Shown: one piece after another, positions 1 to 6,802 of the stretch
Layout of the letters: each line of letters begins with the position of its first letter
Numbering within the stretch: position 1 is the stretch's first letter
From: JBOHNM01 sp050730675
GTDB taxonomy: Bacteria; Planctomycetota; Phycisphaerae; Phycisphaerales; UBA1924
Assembly: GCA_050730675.1 (NCBI GenBank)
Contig: JBOHNM010000109.1
Coordinates: forward strand, 1-14,248
Direction: 5' to 3'
Length of the DNA: 14,248 nt
Position numbers and translations under genes: made by a program
Notes under the pieces: model-generated
What the model saw: only the letters and a program-made list of their open reading frames with translations
Databases searched by the model: none
What the model was told of the DNA's origin: nothing

Positions 1-783
1 CCACGTGGCGTAGGACAGGGCGAGGCCGACGATGATCCAGCCGACCACGACGCCGTCTGCGAGCGGGTCCAGGCGGCGGCGGGCGCGCGCGATGAAAGCG
101 ATCAGGGCGAGGGCGTTGGCCAGCACGACGAGGACAGAAGTCGCCAAGTCGATGAGGGACCAGGCGCCGAACCAGTAGGTATCCGCTCCGCCGGTGAACA
201 TCACCACCAGGTTCGAGGTGCGTTCCCACAGGTGCCAGAGGCCGGTGAGGGCGGAGAGGAGCGCGAGCATGAGGACGCAGCGACGGAGCGAGCGCGGGGC
301 GGTGAAGGTGGCGGCGATGCGGGCGGCACGGGAGGGGGAGGTTGGGGCGATCGGATTGGCGGTGCGGATCGGCACCGCCAGCCACTTGGCGAGGCCGATG
401 AGGATGCCGATCCAGGCCGCGCCGCAGAGGACGATGGCGGCGAGGCCGACGAGCCAAGGGATCTGGCGCGAGTAGACGAGCGGGTGGATGAAGCGGGAGG
501 CGACACCGGCGCCAAGGAGCATGACACCCAGGCCGACGACCCATCCGACGACACCGGCGCTCCAGATCAGGCCCGCGGCGGTGCGCCCGGAGGGCTCGGG
601 GCGGGCGCCGGCGAGCTGCTCGATGTTGGCGGTGCGGGCGCACTCTGGACACAGAGGCGTGCTGGCGTTGCGCATCGAGCAGCGGCAGAAGGGGCAGCGC
701 ACCTCGCGTCCGCGGCAGTAGAGGACGGCGAGTTCCGCGTCGGGGACCGGAACCGTGGCGGGAGTTTCGGCGTCGGTGGGCAC
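1..783 (-). CDS. Zinc-ribbon multi-pass membrane protein, paralog A (3' end beyond window)
   Basis: Not a recognised named family. My translation of the minus strand from GTG at 783 stays open to position 1, giving at least 261 residues. An in-frame TAG four codons upstream rules out a longer start. Four cysteines (C30, C33, C45, C48; CPFC...CPEC) form a CX2C-X11-CX2C ribbon likely to bind Zn; extra cysteines sit at 23 and 35. About five hydrophobic segments follow (roughly 70-94, 109-131, 168-185, 209-232 and from 244 to the cut), so it is an inner-membrane protein with a small N-terminal ribbon. It is the most divergent of the five tandem paralogs: it lacks the GYNLRG stretch between the cysteine pairs but keeps their spacing. 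The preceding paralog ends 20 nt upstream, so the two are probably co-transcribed. Function unknown; the reading frame is secure. Confidence 0.8.
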   Translation of the reverse strand, partial: MPTDAETPATVPVPDAELAVLYCRGREVRCPFCRCSMRNASTPLCPECARTANIEQLAGARPEPSGRTAAGLIWSAGVVGWVVGLGVMLLGAGVASRFIHPLVYSRQIPWLVGLAAIVLCGAAWIGILIGLAKWLAVPIRTANPIAPTSPSRAARIAATFTAPRSLRRCVLMLALLSALTGLWHLWERTSNLVVMFTGGADTYWFGAWSLIDLATSVLVVLANALALIAFIARARRRLDPLADGVVVGWIIVGLALSYATW

Positions 784-803
784 GAGGCGAGTCTACCGCG
801 CCG

Positions 804-1280
804 TCAGGAGAGGAGCCACGGGCCGAGTTCGCGGGCCAGTTCAACAAACATGAGCAGTGCCAGGAGGATGGCCGCGAGGTCGAGGGTGGAGCGGTCGGCT
901 GAGGGGTCTTCGCGGCCGAAGGAGCGGGTGAGGCGCCAGAGGCCCCAGCCTGCGACGAGGGCGAGGGCGAAGCAGATGAGGTAGTAGGCGCCCTTGGTGA
1001 AGGCGCGGGCGGCGCCCTCGCGGTAGAAGATGTAGCCGAAGAGGCCGGCGCGCCAGAGCATGACGCCGAGGAAGAGCAGGACGGCGGCGCGCGAGAGGCG
1101 GAGACTGGAGTTGGGGAGGTGGCGGCCGGCGAGATCGAGCTTGAGCCCGCGGCCGCACTCGGGGCAGGCGGCGGCGGGGACGCCGCGGAGGTTGTACCCG
1201 CAGCCGGGGCAGGCGACGTCGCGCCCGGCGAGGAAGTTGTGGAGGACGGGGTCGGGTGCCGGTGTGGGTGCGGCGTTCAC
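804..1280 (-). CDS. Zinc-ribbon small membrane protein, paralog B
   Basis: A 158-residue protein with a GTG start. Its N-terminus carries CPGCGYNLRG...CPECG (C24, C27, C39, C42), a treble-clef-like zinc ribbon with X11 between the cysteine pairs. Three hydrophobic segments follow (about 63-86, 95-116 and 133-158), the last ending at the C-terminus. The ribbon is probably cytoplasmic and the rest membrane-embedded. Ribbons of this type recur in many Planctomycetota hypothetical proteins; no biochemical role is known to me. It lies 33 nt downstream of paralog C and 20 nt upstream of paralog A, fitting an operon read right to left. No clear Shine-Dalgarno precedes the GTG. Function is not assigned. 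Confidence 0.8.
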   Translation of the reverse strand: MNAAPTPAPDPVLHNFLAGRDVACPGCGYNLRGVPAAACPECGRGLKLDLAGRHLPNSSLRLSRAAVLLFLGVMLWRAGLFGYIFYREGAARAFTKGAYYLICFALALVAGWGLWRLTRSFGREDPSADRSTLDLAAILLALLMFVELARELGPWLLS

Positions 1281-1313
1281 ACAGGAAGCTACGGAGGGTG
1301 AGGCGGTGCGGTT

Positions 1314-1772
1314 TCAGAACATTGCCAGCAGGAGGGCGATGAGGGCGACGGCCAGGACCAGGATGTCGGTCAGGACGCGCGGGGGTGGAGCGCCGGGAGC
1401 GAGGTGGCGGGCGCGGACGTGCCAGGCGACGGCGAGGAGGAGCGTGATCGCCGCCGGGAAGAGGCGCGTGAGCGATCGCGAAGGCACAGAGATGAATCCG
1501 AGCGCGGGAAGGATGTTGACGGCGATCACGCTGAGGCCAACGGGGGTCGCCATCGCGCCCATGACGATGAGGAGCATGCCGACCGCGCGGCGGCGCTCGG
1601 TGACGGCGGGCGCGGACTCGAGCAGCTCGACGGCCAGGACGTATCCGCACTCGGGGCAGCGGATGTCGGTGAGCTGCGTGAGGTTGTAGCCGCAAGAGGG
1701 GCAGGCGGCGCCGCCCGTGTCGAGGCGTTCGCGGAGCTTCTCGGCGGCGGGGCGGTGAGGGTGGGGCTGCAC
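1314..1772 (-). CDS. Zinc-ribbon small membrane protein, paralog C
   Basis: A 152-residue protein with a GTG start. The ribbon CPSCGYNL...CPECGY has cysteines at 24, 27, 39 and 42, exactly the same positions as in paralog B. A charged linker (ERRR, about residues 58-62) leads into hydrophobic segments at about 63-90, 103-120 and 133-152. The protein ends in hydrophobic residues, so its C-terminus is buried in or at the membrane. It shares architecture with its neighbours but little sequence outside the ribbon, which suggests old duplications or strong divergence of the membrane part. The gene lies 48 nt after paralog D and 33 nt before paralog B. No catalytic residues are visible. Role unknown. 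Confidence 0.8.
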   Translation of the reverse strand: MQPHPHRPAAEKLRERLDTGGAACPSCGYNLTQLTDIRCPECGYVLAVELLESAPAVTERRRAVGMLLIVMGAMATPVGLSVIAVNILPALGFISVPSRSLTRLFPAAITLLLAVAWHVRARHLAPGAPPPRVLTDILVLAVALIALLLAMF

Positions 1773-1820
1773 GGGCGGAGTTTACCGCGAGTGTTGCGCT
1801 TTGCTTGGGCCGCGCTTCGG

Positions 1821-2627
1821 TCAGCGGAGCATGTCGGTGATGAAGAGGGTGATGTGGGCGGCGCCGAAGAGGGCCAGGAGCGAGATGCCGGCGAACGAGA
1901 GCGTGCGGAGCCAGCGCGGGCCGGGTGCGTGCTTGCGGAGGCGGAAGGCCATCAAGAGCAGCAGGGCCGCGAGCGCGGCGAGGGCGAGCAGCGACCACAG
2001 GCCGAGCATGGACCACTGGCCGATGGTGACGGTGGACCAGGCGGCGGGGCCTGGAGTGATGGGCGCGAAGGGGGCGAAGGCGGTGAGTGACGTGAGCGGG
2101 CTTGCGCCGGTGGCGAGGCGCGACGTGGTGGCGCGGGGGGCGCGGGCGGGTGTGGAGGGCGTGGCCGCTGCGCTGATGCCGTTGACGGTGATGGTGGGCG
2201 CGGTGAGGGTGACGGTGCCGGAAGCGATCGGCGTGGTGGTCACCCGGCCGCTGGACGAGAGCAGGGTGACGCTGTTGGATGTGGCAGAAATCCGCAGAGG
2301 TGTGCCGCCGAGAAGAAAGCTCCCTGAGGCGGTGGTGCGGACATCGCGCCACTGGCGTGTGGCGGCGATGGAGCCGCCGATGAGGACGATCAGGAACGCG
2401 GCAAGAAGGAAGAGCCCGCGGCCGCCGAAGCGGCTGGGGGCGCTCAGGGCGAGTTCGATGGACTTGCCGCACTCGGGACAGGTGCTGCCGGAGACGCCGC
2501 GGAGGTTGTAGCGGCAGTGCGGGCAGGGAGCATCGTGGTCGGCGAGGTAGGAGGTGAGGTTGGGGTGGGCTGGCGTGGCGAGGGGTTCGGCGGGGGCGGC
2601 ATCGATGGGGTCGTTCACGGCATCCAT
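1821..2627 (-). CDS. Zinc-ribbon membrane protein with Ser/Thr-rich extramembrane segment, paralog D
   Basis: A 268-residue protein. I chose the ATG at 2627, not the longer upstream frame, because GGAG lies 7 nt before it and the upstream residues are low-quality Ser/Arg/Pro sequence. The ribbon CPHCRYNLRG...CPECGK uses C35, C38, C50 and C53. One hydrophobic segment (about 70-90) is followed by roughly 100 residues rich in Ser, Thr, Val and Ala that resemble a beta-rich, exported segment. Two further membrane segments (about 198-222 and 236-262) end the protein. The ribbon and this segment would then lie on opposite sides of the membrane, a possible sensor-like layout, though that is inference. 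It is the largest complete member of the array and the only one with an ATG start and a good Shine-Dalgarno. Confidence 0.8.
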   Translation of the reverse strand: MDAVNDPIDAAPAEPLATPAHPNLTSYLADHDAPCPHCRYNLRGVSGSTCPECGKSIELALSAPSRFGGRGLFLLAAFLIVLIGGSIAATRQWRDVRTTASGSFLLGGTPLRISATSNSVTLLSSSGRVTTTPIASGTVTLTAPTITVNGISAAATPSTPARAPRATTSRLATGASPLTSLTAFAPFAPITPGPAAWSTVTIGQWSMLGLWSLLALAALAALLLLMAFRLRKHAPGPRWLRTLSFAGISLLALFGAAHITLFITDMLR

Positions 2628-2718
2628 GGGCGGTCTCCGGATCGGAGCAAGTAGAGAGATACCCGAGCGGGAGGGGCCCGTCAATGCCGGGGCCGGAATC
2701 GTGGGCGCGGCGGGGAAA

Positions 2719-3144
2719 TCAGCCTTGCCGGTGGCGCTGTTGGCGGCGGCGCTCCAGCCAGCGGAAGCCGAGCCATACGAAGTAGAACGGCAGGACGCCA
2801 AAGGCAATGGAGAGGAAACCCGCCGCCAGCCGGGCGATCGGGTTGCGGCTCTGGATCGATTCCATGAGGCCGGAGATGCCGCCAACGAGGCCGATGCTGG
2901 AGGTGCAGAGGGCCAGGAGGAAGAGGCAGCCGAGGACGAAGGTGATGAAGTTCCCGAAGTGGTCGTTGGTGTCGGCCACACCGGCTTCGTTTTCGACGAG
3001 CGCTTCGAGGGTGATGGGCTTGCCGCACTCGGGGCAGCGGACCTCGGGGAGGCCGGCGAGGCGGTAGGAGCAGGCGGGGCAGACGGAGTCGTTGGCGGCG
3101 ATGTGGTCGCGGAGGGCGGCGAGGTCTGCGTGATCGTTAGGCAC
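2719..3144 (-). CDS. Zinc-ribbon small membrane protein, paralog E (first of the array)
   Basis: From GTG at 3144 this gives 141 residues. An in-frame ATG at 3234 would add 30 residues, but these run back almost to the rho stop codon and look like non-coding translation, so GTG is preferred; no strong Shine-Dalgarno supports either. The ribbon CPACSYRLAG...CPECGK has C22, C25, C37 and C40. A Gly- and Leu-rich hydrophobic region (about 60-90) and a second (about 104-125) form two membrane spans, and the tail is strongly basic (RRRQQRHRQ), predicting a cytoplasmic C-terminus. It is the first array gene downstream of rho (102 nt), so rho and the array might share a transcript. Function unknown. 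Confidence 0.75.
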   Translation of the reverse strand: MPNDHADLAALRDHIAANDSVCPACSYRLAGLPEVRCPECGKPITLEALVENEAGVADTNDHFGNFITFVLGCLFLLALCTSSIGLVGGISGLMESIQSRNPIARLAAGFLSIAFGVLPFYFVWLGFRWLERRRQQRHRQG

Positions 3145-3204
3145 GGATAAGTGTACGTGCGGGTGAAGTGGGCTGGTTCGGTTGAAGTTGAACCCGATCA
3201 CGCC

Positions 3205-3219
3205 ACGGCGAAGCGCCGT
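3205..3219. other. Short perfect hairpin between rho and the zinc-ribbon array
   Basis: A six-base-pair perfect inverted repeat (ACGGCG / CGCCGT, 3-nt loop) lies 28 nt past the rho stop codon in the direction of rho transcription. No T-run follows on either strand, so it is not a canonical intrinsic terminator. It could protect a 3' end, attenuate read-through from rho into the array, or be chance in GC-rich DNA. Confidence 0.3.
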
Positions 3220-3246
3220 AGTGTGGCACACCAAACCTGGAACAGA

Positions 3247-4416
3247 TCAGCCCCCGGCCGAGCCAACGAGCGTGGCGTTATCGGGGAAGCGCTTGAGGGC
3301 GTTGAGGAGCTGCTCGATCTGGACGTGCGGGGGCATGGAGATGAGGCGGCGGCGGAGGGCGGTCATCGTCTTGAGTTCCTGCTCGCTCATGAGCAGGTTC
3401 TCCTTGCGGGTGCCGCTGGCGGCGAGGTTGAACGACGGGAAGAGGCGGCGCTCGGCGACCTTGCGGTCGAGGATGAGTTCCATGTTGCCCGAGCCCTTGA
3501 ACTCCTCGAAGATGACCTGGTCGCCCTGGCTGCCGGTATCGACCAGGCACGTGGCGATGATGGTGAGGGAGCCGGCCTCTTCGGTGTTGCGGGCGGCGCC
3601 GAAGATCTGTCGGGGGATTTCCAGGGCCTTGGCGTCGAGGCCGCCGGAGAGGGTGCGGCCTGAGGAGGCGTGCTTGCGCGAGAGGTTGAAGGCGCGGCCG
3701 AGGCGGGTGAGCGAGTCGAGGACGACGACGGTGTGGCGGCCGGCCTCGACCAGGCGCTTGCCGAGTTCCATGGTGCCGATCGACACAGCGATGTGGCGGT
3801 CGACGCTGTGGTCGTTGCTGGAGGCGATGACATGGGCCCGCGGGGTGCCGTCGGGGTGGGCGCCGAAGGCGGCGAAGGTGCGGCGGAAGTCGGTGACTTC
3901 CTCGGGGCGCTCGTCAACGAGGAGGGCAAGCAGGATGACGTCCGGCGAGTTTTTGATGATGCCGGTCGAGATGTCCTTGAGGAGCGTGGTCTTGCCGGCC
4001 TTGGGGGGCGAGACGATCAGGGAGCGCTGGCCACGGCCGATGGGGCAGAAGAGGTCGATGAGGCGGCAGGAATCCGGGCAGCCGCGGTACTCGAGGGGGA
4101 GGCGTGGCTGGGGGTCGATGGAGGTGAGCTGGTCGAAGGGCTTGATGAAGGGGGCGGTGAAGGGGTCGAAGCCGGGGATGAAGACGCCGTGGTAGTTGCG
4201 GCCGAAGGCGGGGGCGGCGTGGACGGACTGGTTGGGGAGGGGCTGACCGTTGTTGCCCTGCTGGTGCTGGTTGGGCGCGCCGGAGTGTTGCGACTGCTGG
4301 CCTTGCTGCTGGTTTTGTTGGTTGGGGGGACCTCCCCCATCGCCTCCGCCACCATTTCCACCACCGCCACGGCGACCACGACGGCGACGACGTTTTCTTG
4401 GGCCTTCGGTGTGCAA
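3247..4416 (-). CDS. rho: Transcription termination factor Rho, variant lacking the OB-fold
   Basis: Rho is a hexameric RNA-dependent ATPase/translocase that ends transcription. The ATPase core is intact: PIGRGQR lead-in, Walker A PPKAGKT (about 137-143), DERPEEVT (168-175), Walker B VVVLDS (230-235), Q-loop SGGLDAKAL (257-265), and EEFKGSGNMEL with SGTRKE towards the end. The N-terminus is unusual. After an RKRRRRRGRRGGGG box (7-20) comes an N/Q/G-rich stretch to about residue 64, and only about 30 residues separate this from the conserved FDQLTSI block, so the usual OB-fold with its GFGFLR-type motif is absent. No ATG fits. The TTG at 4416 has AGGA 7 nt upstream and gives 389 residues; a TTG near 4454 is an alternative. 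The R-loop reads GSQGDQ, with Gln where E. coli has Lys326. Identity is certain; the exact start is not. Confidence 0.93.
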   Translation of the reverse strand: MHTEGPRKRRRRRGRRGGGGNGGGGDGGGPPNQQNQQQGQQSQHSGAPNQHQQGNNGQPLPNQSVHAAPAFGRNYHGVFIPGFDPFTAPFIKPFDQLTSIDPQPRLPLEYRGCPDSCRLIDLFCPIGRGQRSLIVSPPKAGKTTLLKDISTGIIKNSPDVILLALLVDERPEEVTDFRRTFAAFGAHPDGTPRAHVIASSNDHSVDRHIAVSIGTMELGKRLVEAGRHTVVVLDSLTRLGRAFNLSRKHASSGRTLSGGLDAKALEIPRQIFGAARNTEEAGSLTIIATCLVDTGSQGDQVIFEEFKGSGNMELILDRKVAERRLFPSFNLAASGTRKENLLMSEQELKTMTALRRRLISMPPHVQIEQLLNALKRFPDNATLVGSAGG

Positions 4417-4605
4417 AGCGGGTTCCTGATCGCAGCGACCAGCGCGGTCAATGTGCGTGGTCAAGGGAGCGTCCAGCGCAATCGGCGGACGGCAATCGAT
4501 GCTCTCATCAACGTCCGGGGCGGCACACGGGAGCGCTGCCCCGACAAAGAAGTGTAGCGTGTGCGGCGTGTCCGGGGGGCGAATCGCTAACATTGGCCCG
4601 CGTTC
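4417..4605. promoter_or_regulatory. Divergent intergenic region between rho and ptsI
   Basis: These 189 nt must hold the promoters for rho (minus) and ptsI (plus). A TAACAT hexamer at 4588-4593 resembles a -10 box for ptsI and would start the transcript only a few nucleotides before the ATG at 4606, which lacks a Shine-Dalgarno; a near-leaderless mRNA is possible. I see no convincing -35 box. On the minus strand a 15-codon ORF (4461-4508, ATG start) could be a rho leader peptide, but its length is within chance expectation. Precise sites are not supported. Confidence 0.4.
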
Positions 4606-6369
4606 ATGGAGCAGATCAAGGGCATTCCGGTTTCGCCGGGCGTCGCCATCGGCGAGGTCTTTGTGCTGGACGACGAGCGCCGCCGCATACCAAGGCGGAC
4701 GGTGGCCCCGCGCCAACTGGCCCACGAGCACGAGCGGCTGGACGACGCGCTGGCGGCGTCGATCGCCGAGTTGACGAGCGTGCGCGAGCGGACGCAGCGC
4801 GAGCTGGGGGACGAGGCGGCCAAGATCTTCGCGTTCCACCTGGGGATGCTGGCGGACCCGAGCCTGAAGCGCCCCATGCATGAATTGATCGAACGCGACT
4901 CGGTGACGGCGGAGTTCGCGGTGTACACCGGACTTCAGCAGCTTGCGGACAAGTTCACGGGGATGAAGGATGCGGCCTTCAAGACCAAGGTCGATGATGT
5001 CAATGACTTGTCGATGCGGGTGCTCAAGCACTTGATTGGCGAGCACACGACGCGGCTGACAAAGCTGAACCATCGGGCCGTTGTGCTCGCACGTGACCTG
5101 ACGCCGAGTCAGGCGGCGAACTTCAACCGCTCGCACGTGCTGGGGTTCGTGACCGAGGTGGGCGGACGGACGGGCCACACGGGGATCTTCGCGCGTGCGC
5201 TGGGCATTCCTGCGATTGTGGGAGCGGGGCGGCTGACCGAGCGGGCGACCGACGGGACGCCGATCATCATCGACGGCGAGAGCGGGACGGTCATCCTCGA
5301 CCCGGATGAGCGGACGCGGGCGCACTACGAGCAGGTGCAGCAGAGCCAGAGCCTGTCGCGCGTATCGCTCGGGGAGCTGTCGAAGCTGCCGTGCGTCACG
5401 ACCGATGGCGTGCCGATCGAGTTGCTGGGGAACATCGAGTTTCCGGAGGAAATAAACGAGGTGCTGGCCGCGGGCGGGCAGGGCGTGGGGCTGTACCGCA
5501 CGGAATATCTCTACCTGACGGGGACGACGGAGCCGACGGAAGAGGTGCATTTCGAGAACTACCGCAAGTGCGTGGAGGCACTTGGGGGCAAGCCCATCAC
5601 CATCCGCACTGTGGACCTGGGGGCGGACAAGTACACGCAGGAGCAGTCAGACAACCCGGAGCGCAACCCGATGCTGGGGTGCCGCTCGATCCGGTACTGC
5701 CTGCTGCATCAGGCGATGTTCAAGCGGCAGCTTCGAGCGATCCTGCGAGTGAGCGCGCTGGGGCCGGTGCAGATCATGTTCCCGCTGGTGACGACGCCCG
5801 AAGAGTTCCGGCGGGCGCGGTTCTTCCTCAATGACGTAATGGAGGACCTGCAGGACGAGGGCGTGAATTTCGACTCCAAGGTGAAGGTCGGGATGATGGT
5901 GGAAGTGCCGGCGGCGGCCCTGTGCGCCGAGAGCTTCGCCCAGCAGACAGATTTTTTCTCGATCGGGACCAATGACCTGGTTCAGTACACCCTTGCGGTG
6001 GACCGAACCAATGAGCTGGTGGCGGGGATGTACAACCCGGCCAACCCGGCCGTCACGGCCCTGATCCGCCACACCGTCAAGGCCGCGGCGGGCAAGGGGG
6101 GCAGGATGATCCCGGTGAGCTGCTGCGGCGAGTCCGCCGGCGAGCTGGAATACACGATGTTGCTGTTGGGGTTGGGTTTGCGTACCCTTTCAGCATCGTC
6201 GCGGTATCTGCCCGCGTTGAAGCGGCTGGTGCGGAGCGTGACGATTGCGCAGTGCGAGTCGGTGGCCGAAAAGGCTTCCGAGATCGATTCCGATGTGGCG
6301 GTCACGCAGTTTTTGCGCGATGCCACGAGGAAGATCATTCCCGAGGCCTTCGACGGGCGTTCCGTCTAG
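4606..6369 (+). CDS. ptsI: Phosphoenolpyruvate-protein phosphotransferase (PTS enzyme I)
   Basis: Enzyme I takes phosphate from phosphoenolpyruvate onto a histidine and passes it to HPr, the first step of the sugar phosphotransferase system; it is cytoplasmic and dimeric. The 587 residues match the family length. The N-terminal GIPVSPGVAIGE block, the phosphohistidine site GGRTGHTGIFAR (His191), and the C-terminal PEP-binding barrel motifs GLYRTEYL (295-302), DLGADK (337-342), MVEVPAA (431-437), FFSIGTNDLVQYTLA (450-464) and the catalytic CGE (Cys507) are all visible. There is no N-terminal GAF domain, so this is ptsI rather than ptsP. No HPr or enzyme II gene is in the window, so sugar transport versus a regulatory phosphorelay cannot be decided. 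It is transcribed away from rho; rne follows after 433 nt. The ATG at 4606 has no Shine-Dalgarno but sits correctly before the conserved N-terminus. Confidence 0.95.
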   Translation: MEQIKGIPVSPGVAIGEVFVLDDERRRIPRRTVAPRQLAHEHERLDDALAASIAELTSVRERTQRELGDEAAKIFAFHLGMLADPSLKRPMHELIERDSVTAEFAVYTGLQQLADKFTGMKDAAFKTKVDDVNDLSMRVLKHLIGEHTTRLTKLNHRAVVLARDLTPSQAANFNRSHVLGFVTEVGGRTGHTGIFARALGIPAIVGAGRLTERATDGTPIIIDGESGTVILDPDERTRAHYEQVQQSQSLSRVSLGELSKLPCVTTDGVPIELLGNIEFPEEINEVLAAGGQGVGLYRTEYLYLTGTTEPTEEVHFENYRKCVEALGGKPITIRTVDLGADKYTQEQSDNPERNPMLGCRSIRYCLLHQAMFKRQLRAILRVSALGPVQIMFPLVTTPEEFRRARFFLNDVMEDLQDEGVNFDSKVKVGMMVEVPAAALCAESFAQQTDFFSIGTNDLVQYTLAVDRTNELVAGMYNPANPAVTALIRHTVKAAAGKGGRMIPVSCCGESAGELEYTMLLLGLGLRTLSASSRYLPALKRLVRSVTIAQCESVAEKASEIDSDVAVTQFLRDATRKIIPEAFDGRSV

Positions 6370-6802
6370 GGCCGGCTTGTGGGGCGTGCCGGTGTGAAAA
6401 CCGGGCGAAACGCGGGCAGGAACCTCGGGGCAGGACAAACGGTGACGCCCGCGTGTGGGCGCGCCGGAGAATCGACCGGGACCGTCCGGTCCGCCCGAGG
6501 AGGCTCGCGGCCGCGCAAGCGGTTGCTGAAGCCCGGGTGGGACGAGGACGGGCGGCACAGTGGTCCGGGGCGCTCGGCGCCGGCGGACGGGGCGGGGCCG
6601 AAAGGCACCGATCGGGTCTGTGAAGCACTTGGTTGAAGCACTCTGACGCGCCGACGATGGGCGGCACCCGAGCGTAAAGGGCTCGCGGTGGGGAGCGGCA
6701 ACAAGCATGCAAACCACTCGCGGTCCGCGCTGATGGCGCGTGGCGGTGTTCGCCGCGCGCAGACCGTCCCGGCACTCGCCGGGGCAAGCAAGTGAGCAAG
6801 TG
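6370..6802 (+). promoter_or_regulatory. Long structured leader/intergenic region upstream of rne
   Basis: 433 nt without a credible gene. It contains several potential hairpins: CCGGC/GCCGG (6372-6392), CGCGGGC/GCCCGCG (6411-6453), GACCGG/CCGGTC with a 6-nt loop (6474-6491), CGAGC/GCTCG (6669-6685), and the strong element at 6721-6766. The direct repeat TGAAGCACT occurs at 6621 and 6634. The first hairpin could mark the ptsI 3' end, but no T-run follows. E. coli rne has a long structured 5' UTR through which RNase E controls its own mRNA; a similar role here is inference. No known RNA family (RNase P RNA, tmRNA, SRP RNA) was recognised by its core motifs. Confidence 0.45.
6721..6766 (+). other. 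Strong two-part stem-loop just before the rne start
   Basis: Outer stem CGGTC (6721-6725) pairs with GACCG (6762-6766). The inner stem 6736-6745 pairs with 6751-6760 over ten positions with one G-U pair and a GTGTT loop. The structure ends 36 nt before the rne ATG, within reach of ribosome loading, and is a candidate site for autoregulation by RNase E. Base pairing is seen; function is inferred. Confidence 0.5.

Noticed and set aside
232..984. Plus-strand frame of 250 codons opposite paralogs A and B
   Set aside because: Gly/Glu/Ala/Arg-rich shadow translation. The minus strand shows cysteine ribbons and membrane spans with consistent spacing across paralogs.
841..2472. Minus-strand 543-codon frame across paralogs B, C and D
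   Set aside because: It crosses three better genes in a different frame and is almost entirely Arg, Pro and His.
4017..4451. ATG-initiated minus-strand frame of 144 codons overlapping the rho N-terminus
   Set aside because: It reads rho in another frame as Ser/Thr/Pro-rich sequence. The Rho frame runs uninterrupted from the Arg-rich box into the ATPase core.
4461..4508. Fifteen-codon minus-strand ORF upstream of rho as a leader peptide
   Set aside because: No Shine-Dalgarno, no run of regulatory codons and no terminator-antiterminator pair was seen; the length is expected by chance.
4417..5550. N-terminal extension of rho to ATG at 5550
   Set aside because: The extension is the antisense of ptsI, rich in Arg, His and Pro, and resembles no Rho domain. 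A TTG with a Shine-Dalgarno lies at 4416.
6370..6802. A classical structural RNA gene (RNase P RNA, tmRNA or SRP RNA) before rne
   Set aside because: Core motifs of these RNAs, such as the GAGGAAAGTCC-type segment of RNase P RNA, were not found.
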